64,000 bases of DNA from the NCBI GenBank assembly GCA_963770635.1, contig CAVYQI010000006.1, forward strand, positions 62,001 to 126,000, in the 5' to 3' direction. Shown here one piece after another: positions 1 through 8,291 of the stretch. Both the position numbers and the translations under genes were made by a program. Every line of letters starts with the position of its first letter. Positions within the stretch are counted from its first letter, which is position 1. Origin of the DNA: DASZIT01 sp963770635. GTDB lineage: Bacteria > Actinomycetota > Acidimicrobiia > Acidimicrobiales > RAAP-2. Under the pieces are notes generated by a model. The model ran no database searches, was not told the origin of the DNA, and was given only the letters and a program-made list of their open reading frames with translations.

Positions 1-418
1 GACCGTGGTGAGGTCGGGAAGGTCGATGCCGCTGGTGCCGAGCATGGCCACGTAGTCGGCGTCGAGGAAGTCGGTGACGGTCACCAGGGCCCGGGCCCGA
101 GTGCGGGCGAGGATGTCGGCGGCTTCGCCGCCCTTGAAGCGGGTATTGATGGGGACCAGTACCGCCCCGGCCTGGGAGAGACCCAGGAATGCCACCACCC
201 ACCGGGTGCAGTTGTTCGCCCAGATGGCCACCCGGTCACCTGGCTCGATGCCGGCGGCGACCAGCGCGGCGCCGAAGGAACGCGCCTCCTCGAAGAGCTC
301 GGCGTACGTCAGGTCGGCCGGTGCCGTCCTCGACGGCAATTCGTTCGGCGAACCGATCGGCGGCGACGGCGACAAGGGCCGGAATGGTCGGCCTCGAACC
401 GCCGACAGTGATGCTCAT
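1..418 (-). CDS. AMP-binding acyl-CoA ligase, N-terminal part, frameshifted and cut by the window edge
   Basis: The frame starts at ATG 418 and reads MSITVGGSRPTIPALVAVAA. After a one-base shift near 310-322 it continues as LTYAELFEEARSFGAALVAA and GDRVAIWANNCTRWVVAFLG, the classic N-terminal adenylation-domain pattern of fatty-acid or aromatic CoA ligases. Such enzymes activate a carboxylate with ATP and load it onto CoA. The AMP-binding P-loop and catalytic core lie beyond the edge, so the substrate cannot be judged. Its ATG overlaps the stop of the upstream amidohydrolase (ATGA), so the two are probably co-translated. Both halves remain conserved, so a sequencing indel is more likely than a dead gene. 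Confidence 0.8.
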
Positions 419-1611
419 CGAGTGACGACATCCTCGACGTTCATCAACCTCGCCAGGTTCCCGCCCATGATCTTGGCCACGGATTCCTCGTCGAGACCGT
501 CGAGCTCGTCCAGATAGCTCACCGGCTGCGCCAGGCCCTCGGGATGGGGGAAATCGGACCCGAACAGCACATGGTCGACCCCGATCAACTCCGCTAATGC
601 GCCGAGGTCCTCCTCCCAGAAGGGACTGATGTAGATGTTGCGCTTGATGACCTCCACCGGGTTCTCGAGGAACTCCTGGGGCATCTTCTTGTAGATGTCG
701 GCCATGTTCTTCAACAGCGGTTCCACCCAGCTGCTGCCGTTCTCGATCACCGCGACCTTGAGATCGGGGAAGCGGGACAGGGCGCCGTGGCAGACGAGGG
801 CCGAGACGGCGTCCTCCACCGGCCGCCAGGCGGAGAGCATCCGGAACGCCTGGGGCTGGAACGGGAGCATCTCGCTGTCATTGCCCATCCAGTCGTTGGC
901 GTAACGCTCATACCCGCTGTCCGACGAGTGCATCGCCACCAGGATGTCGTTGTCCACCACCTTCTGCCAGAACGGATCGAACTCCTCCAGTCCGAACGAG
1001 CGGGATCCGCGGTAGCCGGGGACCGGCGCCGGTCGGATGAGCACCACCCGGGCACCCCGCTCGAGCACCCAATCGAGCTCCTCGATCGCCCGTTCCACGA
1101 CGGGCAGGGTGATGACCGGTGTGGCGAAGATACGTCCCTGGTAGTCGAACGTCCACGTCTCGTGCAGCCATTGGTTGAGGGCGTGGATGGTGGCATGGGT
1201 CAGCTCGGGGTCGTCACGCATCCGCTCCTCGATGAGGCTGGCCAGCGTGGGGAACATCAGCGCCCGGTCGACGCCTTGCTCGTCCATCAGCTCGAGCCGA
1301 GCCGCCGGCTCCCGAAAGGCGCGAATCGACTTCATCGGCTCGCCGAAGATCTCCCGACGGCTCTTGCCGTCCGGATTGCCGTACCGGAAGTAGTCCTCCT
1401 GGGCGCCCGGGCGGGCGACCACGTCGAACGTCGGGTTGGGGATGTACTCGCTGATCCGACCCCGGACCACGATCTTGGTCCGACCATGGACGTCGACATA
1501 GTCGACGGCACCCCGGTAGCGCTCGGGTAGGTACTTGGTCAGCGCCTCCCGGGTCTCATAGAGGTGGTTGTCCGCATCGAACAGGGGGGTACTCGATGGG
1601 CGCTTCGACAT
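415..1611 (-). CDS. Amidohydrolase family (metal-dependent TIM-barrel) protein
   Basis: 398 residues, intact. The N-terminus has FDADNHLYE, the D-x-D/N-H-like start of the amidohydrolase-2 family (ACMSD/decarboxylase-like barrels). Later motifs fit the same fold: LVCHGALSRFPDLKVAVIEN near 275-295 and DHVLFGSDFPHPEG near 350-365, where the Asp/His residues would bind metal. These proteins hydrolyse or decarboxylate small ring or acyl substrates. The ATG at 1611 is preceded by GGAGGAGG. It is the first gene of a minus-strand unit with the acyl-CoA ligase downstream, and is divergent from the P450 at 1867. The exact reaction is unknown; a second member of the same family lies at 58502-59802. Confidence 0.82.
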   Translation of the reverse strand: MSKRPSSTPLFDADNHLYETREALTKYLPERYRGAVDYVDVHGRTKIVVRGRISEYIPNPTFDVVARPGAQEDYFRYGNPDGKSRREIFGEPMKSIRAFREPAARLELMDEQGVDRALMFPTLASLIEERMRDDPELTHATIHALNQWLHETWTFDYQGRIFATPVITLPVVERAIEELDWVLERGARVVLIRPAPVPGYRGSRSFGLEEFDPFWQKVVDNDILVAMHSSDSGYERYANDWMGNDSEMLPFQPQAFRMLSAWRPVEDAVSALVCHGALSRFPDLKVAVIENGSSWVEPLLKNMADIYKKMPQEFLENPVEVIKRNIYISPFWEEDLGALAELIGVDHVLFGSDFPHPEGLAQPVSYLDELDGLDEESVAKIMGGNLARLMNVEDVVTR

Positions 1612-1866
1612 GGCTTCGCCTCCTCCGGGTCTCGCTCGATGAGAATGACCCTATGTTCAAATGAGAGTATCGTTTATGCCGCGCTTCCGCCAGCCCGACC
1701 CGACTCCGGCAGTTCGGACCACGCCGTTCTCCGATCCGCCATACTCGAGTTGGGCAGCAGCCCACCCGGAGCGGAACCGGTCCTTCGCCCGCGAGACCGA
1801 GAACGGTCTTCTTTGTTCTGTGCCATGCTGGTTTCTCCGGCAGGACCGCCAGGGATGGGGACTGAG

Positions 1867-3072
1867 ATGACCACGACGGAATCCAACATCTACTACGACC
1901 CGTACGACTTCGAGATCGACTCGGACCCTTACCCGATCTGGAAGCAACTGCGGGACGAGCGACCGCTTTATTACAACGAGCGCTACGACTTCTTCGCGGT
2001 GAGCCGATTCGATGACGTCGACGAGTGCTCGAAGGACTGGGAGACCTACATCTCCGGCAAGGGGACCGTCCTCGAGCTCATCAAGAGCAACATCGAGCTG
2101 CCGCCAGGTTCGATCATCTTCGAGGACCCGCCTGCCCACCACATCCATCGCCGCCTGCTCTCGCGGGTGTTCACCCCTCGCAATATCAACGATCTCGAGC
2201 CGAAGATCCGCGAATTCTGCGCCCGGAGCCTCGATCCCCTGGTCGAGAAGGGTGGATTCGACTTCATCGCCGACCTCGGTGCCCAGATGCCGATGCGCAC
2301 CATTGGGATGCTGCTCGGGATTCCCGAAGCCGACCAGGAGGCCATCCGGGACCGCATCGACGACGGGCTCCGACTGACGGAGAGCGGCATGCCTGACATC
2401 GACGCCGCCTTCGGCGACGGCGCCAATGCCGCCGACAGCTTCGCCGAGTACATCGACTGGCGGGCCACCCACCCGTCGGACGACCTGATGACCGATCTGC
2501 TCAACGCCGAGTACGAGGACGAGAACGGGACCATGTGCCGGCTCACCCGACAGGAGGTCTTGAACTACGTCAACCTGCTCGCCGGAGCCGGCAATGAGAC
2601 CACCACTCGCCTGATCGGGTGGACGGGCAAGGTGCTGGCCGACAATCCCGATCAGCGCCGCCAACTGGTCGAGGATCGCAGCCTGGTGCCAAATGCCATC
2701 GAGGAGCTGTTGCGCTACGAATCGCCTTCCCCGGTGCAGGCCCGCTACGTGACCCGTGATGTGGAACATCATGGGCAGTCGGTTCCCGCCGGGAGCGCGA
2801 TCCTGCTGCTGACCGCCTCGGGCAACCGCGACGAACGCAGGTTCCCGGATGCGGATCGGTTCGACATCCACCGCAAGATCGACCACCACCTGGCCTTCGG
2901 CTACGGCATCCATTTTTGCCTGGGATCGGCGTTGGCCAGGCTCGAGGGTCGCATCGCATTGGATGAGGTCCTGCGACGCTTCCCGTCGTGGGAAGTGGAC
3001 TGGGACAACGCCGTCCAGGCCCGGACGTCGACGGTCCGGGGTTGGGAGAAGCTCCCGGTTGTCGTCGGCTGA
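1867..3072 (+). CDS. Cytochrome P450 (soluble bacterial class)
   Basis: 401 residues from ATG 1867; longer upstream readings lack family similarity. The I-helix oxygen-binding motif GAGNETTTR, the K-helix E-x-x-R (EELLRYE) and the heme-ligand loop FGYGIHFCLGSALARLEGR with its Cys are all present. It is a soluble monooxygenase that needs separate ferredoxin partners; none is adjacent. It is a close paralogue of the P450 at 4193-5383: both share a DPYD...DPYP start, NIELPPG/KIELPPG, FEDPP and MLLGIPE. An SDR follows 39 bp downstream on the same strand, so an alcohol product could be oxidised at once. The substrate is not deducible. Confidence 0.93.
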   Translation: MTTTESNIYYDPYDFEIDSDPYPIWKQLRDERPLYYNERYDFFAVSRFDDVDECSKDWETYISGKGTVLELIKSNIELPPGSIIFEDPPAHHIHRRLLSRVFTPRNINDLEPKIREFCARSLDPLVEKGGFDFIADLGAQMPMRTIGMLLGIPEADQEAIRDRIDDGLRLTESGMPDIDAAFGDGANAADSFAEYIDWRATHPSDDLMTDLLNAEYEDENGTMCRLTRQEVLNYVNLLAGAGNETTTRLIGWTGKVLADNPDQRRQLVEDRSLVPNAIEELLRYESPSPVQARYVTRDVEHHGQSVPAGSAILLLTASGNRDERRFPDADRFDIHRKIDHHLAFGYGIHFCLGSALARLEGRIALDEVLRRFPSWEVDWDNAVQARTSTVRGWEKLPVVVG

Positions 3073-3111
3073 ACGGATCGTGCCGGCATGGCCAGAGAGG
3101 ACCTCCAACCC

Positions 3112-3858
3112 ATGAGAACCATCGTCGTCGGAGCGTCGAGCGGCCTCGGACGCTCCATCGCCATCGGGCTCGGACAACGGGGCGCCACCGTCGCCCTTCT
3201 GGCCCGGCGCCTCGACCGGCTGGTCGACGCAGCCGAGGAGGCGGGTCCCGGGGCACTGGCGGTGGCGTGTGACGTCACCGATGACCAGTCGTGCAAGACG
3301 GCCGTCGCCGAGGCAGCCGACGGGCTGGGGGGAATCGACGCCCTCGTCTATGCCACCGGTGTCGGACCGCTGGGCCGGCTGGTCGACATCAGCGGTGAGA
3401 CCTGGCGGCGCACGTTCGACACCAACGTGGTCGGTGCTGCCCTCATCACCGCCGCCGCCATCCCCCACCTGACCGAGACCCGGGGGGTCGCCGCCTACCT
3501 GTCATCGATCAGCGCCTCGTTCACCCCGCCGTGGCCCGGGCTCGGGGCCTACGCCACCAGCAAGGCGGCGTTGGACACCATGGTCGAAGCGTGGCGGAAC
3601 GAACATCCGGCGGTCAGCTTCACCCGGGTGATCGTGGGCGACTGCGCCGGGGGCGAGGGGGCGTCGGCCACCGAGTTCGCCAATGGGTGGGACTGGGACG
3701 TCGCCGCCGAATTCCATCCGATCTGGCAGGCCCGCAACTACCTGACCGGCAGCCTCATGGATGTCGACGAGCTGGTACGGGTGGTGGACACCGTGGTGCG
3801 CTGCGGGGCCAGCGCCCACATTCCGTTGGTGGCCGTCACTCCCCGACCACCGGTCTGA
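3112..3858 (+). CDS. Short-chain dehydrogenase/reductase
   Basis: 248 residues. The Rossmann glycine motif GASSGLG is near residue 8 and the active-site YATSKAA near 150, preceded by catalytic-Ser context LSSISA. I chose ATG 3112, with AGAGAGGA about 10 bp upstream, over the ATG at 3088 because the SDR fold begins immediately at MRTIVVGASS. The usual NNAG motif is replaced by YATGVG. It sits just downstream of the P450 on the same strand. Family knowledge says NAD(P)-linked alcohol/ketone interconversion; the pairing with the P450 is inference. Confidence 0.88.
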   Translation: MRTIVVGASSGLGRSIAIGLGQRGATVALLARRLDRLVDAAEEAGPGALAVACDVTDDQSCKTAVAEAADGLGGIDALVYATGVGPLGRLVDISGETWRRTFDTNVVGAALITAAAIPHLTETRGVAAYLSSISASFTPPWPGLGAYATSKAALDTMVEAWRNEHPAVSFTRVIVGDCAGGEGASATEFANGWDWDVAAEFHPIWQARNYLTGSLMDVDELVRVVDTVVRCGASAHIPLVAVTPRPPV

Positions 3859-3982
3859 CCCGGGGCCGTCCCGGGGGGCCGTAGCCATCCTGGGGGCGTC
3901 GGCTTCGGTCCCGGCGGGCCAGGCCCACTCGGGGTACGCGGAAGGCCCTCGCCCGGCTCCACTGGCGGGGAGCTCCGCCGGG

Positions 3983-4136
3983 TCAGGTTCCGGCCCGGAC
4001 GCAGAAGAGCGTCCCCGTGAGGCTTCCCGAGATGATCTGCTCCCAGCGTTCCTGCGTGGTGGTCAGGAAGGGATCGAATGCCCACGCCCAATCCGATCCC
4101 TGATGCGCCTCCCGTGACTACTGCTACCCGGCTCAC
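3983..4136 (-). pseudogene. SDR remnant with internal deletion
   Basis: A GTG at 4136 opens a frame reading VSRVAVVTGGASGIGLGVGI, a textbook SDR N-terminus. After a shift the next stretch reads AFDPFLTTTQERWEQIISGS and LTGTLFCVRAG, typical of the SDR mid-region (residues about 90-120), then a stop at 3983. About 70 residues between the two blocks and everything after them are missing, so this is a real deletion remnant of about 154 bp, not a sequencing slip. It lies between two convergent genes. The rest of 3859-4192 holds nothing I recognise. Confidence 0.7.
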
Positions 4137-4192
4137 CCTTCTCCGTTCATTCGTTCTCGTGGAGGAGGCCACGTCCGTCTCCAACCACGTGT

Positions 4193-5383
4193 TCAGGAGA
4201 TCACCATCGGCATGGATTCCCATCCCCGCACCGTGGAGGTCGGCGCCAACTTCATGCCGTCGTAGTCGACATCCCACTCAGGCCACCGGTTGAGAATCTC
4301 GTCCAGCGCCACCCGGCCTTCGAGCTTGGCAAGGTTCGCACCGAGACAGAAATGCAGTCCATAGCCGAATGTCAGGTGCTGCTGATCCTTCCGGCGTATG
4401 TCGAACGAGTCGGGGTTCTCATACCGGCGGGGATCTCGGTTGGCGGAAGCAGATATCAAGAGGATCGGACTTCCCGTAGGGATCCGAGTTCCGTGGTACT
4501 CGACGTCCTGCACCACGCATCGAGCGGTGGAGTGGCCCGTAGGTTCGAATCGCAATGTCTCCTCGATCACATTAGGAATGAGCGAACGATCCTCAACGAC
4601 GGCCTTGCGTTGCGCGGGATGCTCCGCCAGCACCTTCGCTAGCCAGCCGATCAGCCGGCCGGTTGTTTCGTTGCCGGCGCCAGCGACGACCGCGGTATAG
4701 GCGAGGACCTCTTGCCGGGACAGCTTCCGAATCTTGCCATCCTCGTCCTCGAACTCGGCATTGAGCAATTGTGTCATCAGATCATCGGACGGATGCTTCG
4801 CCCGCCACTCGATGTACTCAGAAAAGAGGTCGCCATTGGCGACCTTCTCCTGCTTCACGTCCATCGGTTGGCCTGGCACTGTGCGGAGATTGTCATCAGT
4901 CTTGTTTCGGACCGCCGCCTGATCCTGCTCCGGGATACCGAGGAGCATGCCGATCACGCGCATCGGCAACATCGTCGCCAACTCGGTGATGATGTCAAAG
5001 GAATCCTCGCCGACGAGCGGATCCAGGCATGCGACGCAAAAGTTCCGTACCTGGTCCTCGAGCTCTGCCATCCGCCTAGGGGTGAACACTCGTGACAACA
5101 AACCCCGATGCATCGTGTGGGTGGGGGGGTCCTCGAACATGACCACTCCGGGGGGAAGCTCAATCTTGGCTTTGATGATGTCCAGAATGTCGCTCCGGGT
5201 ACTTGAGAACGCTTGCCAGTTGACGAGTGCCTTCTGGATGTCCTCAAATCGAGAAAGCGCCCAGAAGTCGTAAGCCTCGTTGTAGTAGGCGGGCGCCTCC
5301 TCTCGGAGGCGGGCATAGGTCGGATACGGGTCGGCATTAATGACCACGTCGTACGGGTCGAAGTACACGCTGCTATCGGTCAC
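4193..5383 (-). CDS. Cytochrome P450, paralogue of the 1867 gene
   Basis: 396 residues from GTG 5383, with GGAGGG about 15 bp upstream. Key motifs: GAGNETTGR (I helix), EETLRFE (K helix E-x-x-R) and FGYGLHFCLGANLAKLEGR (heme Cys). The N-terminus YFDPYDVVINADPYP mirrors that of the P450 at 1867, so the two arose by duplication. It faces a TetR-type gene across a 220-bp promoter region, the usual arrangement for repressor-controlled catabolic P450s. A strong promoter with a possible operator is annotated at 5431-5459. Confidence 0.93.
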   Translation of the reverse strand: MTDSSVYFDPYDVVINADPYPTYARLREEAPAYYNEAYDFWALSRFEDIQKALVNWQAFSSTRSDILDIIKAKIELPPGVVMFEDPPTHTMHRGLLSRVFTPRRMAELEDQVRNFCVACLDPLVGEDSFDIITELATMLPMRVIGMLLGIPEQDQAAVRNKTDDNLRTVPGQPMDVKQEKVANGDLFSEYIEWRAKHPSDDLMTQLLNAEFEDEDGKIRKLSRQEVLAYTAVVAGAGNETTGRLIGWLAKVLAEHPAQRKAVVEDRSLIPNVIEETLRFEPTGHSTARCVVQDVEYHGTRIPTGSPILLISASANRDPRRYENPDSFDIRRKDQQHLTFGYGLHFCLGANLAKLEGRVALDEILNRWPEWDVDYDGMKLAPTSTVRGWESMPMVIS

Positions 5384-5430
5384 AAGCGGGCGCCCTCCAT
5401 TCAGAACGCGCTGATAAAGTTGGTGCGTTT

Positions 5431-5459
5431 GTTCTAACTTATCATCTTGGACCTGTCAA
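5431..5459 (-). promoter_or_regulatory. Promoter of the P450 gene with shared AAGTTAGAAC element
   Basis: On the minus strand there is a -35 TTGACA (5459-5454), exactly 17 bp, then -10 TAGAAC (5436-5431), about 50 bp before the P450 start. The 10-mer AAGTTAGAAC covering the -10 box recurs exactly in the promoter at 6192-6220, on the other side of the TetR gene. A looser inverted repeat (GATAAAGTT...AACTTATC, 5413-5443) also surrounds it. A TetR operator overlapping the -10 is a reasonable inference. Confidence 0.7.
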
Positions 5460-5559
5460 ACTCCAGACCTCGCTGCGTTGCGAATTGGCGATAACGCACG
5501 GCGGCAGGGTCCCATAACCGGCTGCGAATACGGTCGGGTGTGGTGTCCGGGGCCGATGA

Positions 5560-5583
5560 GCACGTCAGCACGTCAGCACGTCA
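5560..5583. repeat. Three tandem copies of an 8-bp unit GCACGTCA
   Basis: Three perfect contiguous copies, followed by a partial GCATCA, end 20 bp before the GTG start of the TetR gene at 5604. They lie in its leader or promoter. This may be slippage-prone or a multi-site operator; no function is shown. Confidence 0.85.
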
Positions 5584-5603
5584 GCATCAGGTAGAACTTA
5601 CGC

Positions 5604-6217
5604 GTGCCGTCTCCTCGCCGTCCTCAAGCCGCCAGCTTGGAAAAGCGTCGAAGGATGCTCGATATCACTGAGCGGATCATGTTGCGGGACGGCTATGCAG
5701 CGGTCACCTCCCGTCGTGTGGAGGCTGATGCCGGCGTCAAACTGCACTATCACTTCGGAACACTCGACGATCTGTTCATCGCGGTGGTCCGTCGAGGGGG
5801 GAGGGAACGGTGGCACGACTGGCCGACGCCTTCTCCTCGCCAGAGCCACTGCGAGCGTGGTGGCGGTTGTCCGCTGGGCCGAGCGGTAACACTCTCCTGG
5901 TCGAGCTGACAGCGGCAGCGAATCACCGACCGGCGCTCCGAGCCGAGTTGGCGACGTTTGCCAGAGAGGCCCGGAAGATGGAACTTGCAGCGCTTGAATC
6001 GATTCTCGACGATTACGGCATCGACCGGGATCTGTTCCCGCCTGCCCTGGTGGCTTCGGCAGTCCAGGGGTTCGCCTTCGCTATGGCCTACGACCAGACG
6101 GCAGGGTTCGAGACAGCACAGCAAGAAGCGTCGGCCGCCATGGACCAGCTGATTGACCACCTAGAACAGAGGAGGGCCGTACGCCTATCCCTTGACGGAG
6201 ACTCCGCGACAAGTTAG
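5604..6217 (+). CDS. TetR-family transcriptional regulator, frameshifted
   Basis: The GTG at 5604 opens a frame with a TetR HTH: RRRMLDITERIMLRDGYAAV, then TSRRVEADAGVKLHYHFGT, DDLFIAVVRRG. After a one-base shift around 5795-5810 the ligand-binding part continues (MARLADAFSSPEPLRAWWRL to 6217), giving about 204 residues, normal for TetR. It lies between the P450 (divergent) and an SDR remnant, whose promoters share a 10-bp element, so it probably controls both. Possible signal: a substrate or CoA-thioester of the P450 pathway (inference). Confidence 0.8.
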
Positions 6218-6220
6218 AAC
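6192..6220 (+). promoter_or_regulatory. Promoter upstream of the SDR remnant with AAGTTAGAAC element
   Basis: A -35 TTGACG (6192-6197), 17 bp spacer and -10 TAGAAC (6215-6220) lie 38 bp before the ATG at 6258 and overlap the end of the TetR gene. The 10-mer AAGTTAGAAC (6211-6220) is identical to that in the P450 promoter at 5431-5440 in opposite orientation. Confidence 0.65.
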
Positions 6221-6257
6221 GGGCGCTCCATAACCTTCCAACCGAGAGGCGATCGCG

Positions 6258-7044
6258 ATGGAGCTTGCAGGCCGGTCAGCCATCGTCGCGGGTGGAGCGG
6301 GTGGTCTCGGGGGAGCAACGGTTCGCCATCTGGTCGGGCTGGGTGTGAAGATCGCCATTCTCGATCCCGATGCCGAGCGGGCCAGGGCGATCGTCAAGGA
6401 CCTCGGTAGTCATGCGGCCTTCGTTGCCGGTGAGAGTGAACGAGGATAGCGCCGTGACCGAAGCGATCGAGGTCGCCCAGTCGCTCGGCCAGTTCTCGAT
6501 TGCCATCAGTGCAACTGGCGTCGTGATTAGGAGTCCGCGCCGGTAGGGGCGGATGGAACAGTGATGTCCAAGGATATTCTTCTCGCCAATCTGGACCTCC
6601 ATGTCGTGGGCCCCTTTAATCTGGCAAGACTGTCGGCCGCGGCCTTTCGGGCGAACGATCCTGATGTGGACGGTCAGCGTGGAGTCATCGTTCAGACCGC
6701 GTCGATCAGCGCCTTCGACGGACAGGCGAAGATGGTGCCCTATGGCGCGGCCAAAGGAGCCATCGCCTCGATGATCCTCCCGATGGCTCGGGATCTTGCA
6801 TCAATCGGCGTCAGGGTCTGCGCCATCTCGCCAGGGGCCTTCCTCACTCCTCGCTTGGCGTCAGCGTCGGTCCAAGCTCTTCTGCTGGAGGACGTCGTCT
6901 TTCCCAAACGATTGGGTCGGCCCGAAGAGTACGCGGTTCTGGTTGAGGCAATCGTTCGGAAATTCCTACCTGAACGGAGAAACCATTCGACTCGATGGTG
7001 CTACCCGATTGGGCCCAGATATGGGATGGAGACGCAGAACCTGA
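6258..7044 (+). pseudogene. SDR of the HSD10 / 3-hydroxyacyl-CoA dehydrogenase type, broken in several places
   Basis: Conserved blocks are spread over three frames. The first is MELAGRSAIVAGGAGGLGGA (6258-6435). The second is EDSAVTEAIEVAQSLGQFSI, ending in a stop near 6546. The third is VVGPFNLARLSAAAFRAN with the active site YGAAKGA and ISPGAF. The C-terminus, YLNGETIRLDGA, lies in yet another frame (to 7044). The order matches HSD10-type dehydrogenases, which oxidise 3-hydroxyacyl-CoA. About 30 residues before the third block seem lost, so it looks genuinely inactive rather than just mis-sequenced. It follows a clear promoter at 6192-6220. Confidence 0.72.
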
Positions 7045-7184
7045 GAGAGCCATCCTGAGGAGAGATGCTCCAGCGCGCCGGTCAGGGCTGTGCCATCGAC
7101 ACTGGTCTTTGGGAGCGGATCTCACAGCCCTCGCGAGAGGAGGGCCAAAGAACCGGAGCGTTGGGCTTCGGGGATCAACGCGCC

Positions 7185-7366
7185 ATGGCCGCGACGACGG
7201 CATCCGCTTCGCCGTCACCTACACCAAGCTCGGGCATCGCGTCCTGCCCCCGCTGCTCGGGGCCAACAACCCGCCCGCCCCCATCGAGCTCCGTCACGCC
7301 TTCTGGGTCATTCAGAACCGCGTCGACGACTACCTCGAGCACGCACGCCTCAGGCTGGCTGCCTGA
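7185..7366 (+). other. Unidentified C-terminal gene fragment
   Basis: A 60-residue open stretch ending at TGA 7366 reads like natural protein: IRFAVTYTKLGHRVLPPLLG, then PPAPIELRHAFWVIQNRVDD and LEHARLRLAA. No start or N-terminal part was found upstream. I do not recognise the family with confidence; it may be the tail of a gene lost by rearrangement. The rest of 7045-7407 holds nothing recognisable. Confidence 0.35.
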
Positions 7367-7407
7367 ACACTTGCCTCAAATGTAAAGACGCCCGGAACCA
7401 AGGTTCC

Positions 7408-8233
7408 CTACCGGAAGAGCAGCATGTTGGCGATGGCGGTGGCTCCGGGGAACGAGCCGGTGACGCCCGAGCTCATGTACCCGGCGTCGGTGACCATGAT
7501 GATCCCGGTGATGGCGGCGGCGGCGTCGCTGCACAGGAAGACCAGCGGGTAGGCCTGCTCCAGTGGGGTGGAAGGCTCGATCCCGAGCTCGCCCCGGTAG
7601 TCGGCGCCGAACCCCAGCCACATGTCCTTGTTGGCCTGGGCCAACGGGGTGTCGGTGGGCCCGGGGCAGATGGCGTTGATCCGGATGCCCTGCTTGAGAA
7701 GGGGAAAGGCCTGGCTGGCGACGTAGGCGCACATGAACTGCTTTGTCGACATGTAATCCGCCTTGCCGTGGGCTTCGATCCAGGCGACGCCACCGTCGAA
7801 GTCCGGTATGGCCAGCAGCTCCTGGATCTCGGGCAGGTTGGCCTCCCAGCCGAGGCCGGCCGCCGACGAGATGAACCCGATGGCCGATCCCCGGCCCAGC
7901 ATGCCGGCCGGCCATCAACCGGTCGATCATGTACCGGTGACCGATGAAGTTGATCCGCTCGATGCCCGGCGTGCCGTCGGCCACCCCCGCGGACGACAAC
8001 AGCACGTCCACCTTCCCGCCGCACTCGCCGATGGCGGTGTCGATCGACGACCGGTCGGCCAGGTTGACGTGGATGGCCTTGGCCCCGGCCAGGGTGACCT
8101 CGGCGAAGTCCATCACCACCACCTCGGCACCGGCATCCTGGGCCAGCTGGGCGGCGGCCGCCCCCATGCCGGTGGCGCCACCCACCACCAGGACCCGCTT
8201 ACCGTCGTAGCGGAATGCGTCAAAGAGCGTCAT
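7408..8233 (-). CDS. Short-chain dehydrogenase (3-alpha-HSD / coniferyl-alcohol dehydrogenase-like), frameshifted
   Basis: ATG 8233 follows AGGAGAACTCCAC. The N-terminal half has VVGGATGMGAAAAQLAQDAG and LLSSAGVADGTPGIERINFI; a one-base shift near 7900-7905 leads to FISSAAGLGWEANL, catalytic YMSTKQF, and ICPGPTDTPLA, ending at 7408. Total about 275 residues. The SSAGVAD...GIERINF pattern and the long insertion before YxxxK are typical of the 3-alpha-hydroxysteroid / coniferyl-alcohol dehydrogenase subgroup. It lies downstream of the CoA-transferase on the same strand, 58 bp away. Confidence 0.82.
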
Positions 8234-8291
8234 GTGGAGTTCTCCTGTCTAGGTCTTGATGGTGATCAGGCAAATCTAGGCTGGATGGCCG

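Noticed and set aside
1657..3468. A 603-codon open frame antisense to the P450 and SDR
   Set aside because: Its translation is low-complexity and matches no family; it is the mirror of GC-rich codons of the real plus-strand genes. The same applies to long antisense or out-of-frame openings at 60938-62443, 62076-63920 and 25824-27540.
5560..5583. CRISPR-like repeat
   Set aside because: Units are 8 bp, directly tandem and without spacers.
7185..7366. Transposase fragment
   Set aside because: It gave a vague impression of sequences seen near transposases, but no DDE motif, inverted repeat or target duplication is visible, so only an unidentified fragment is reported.
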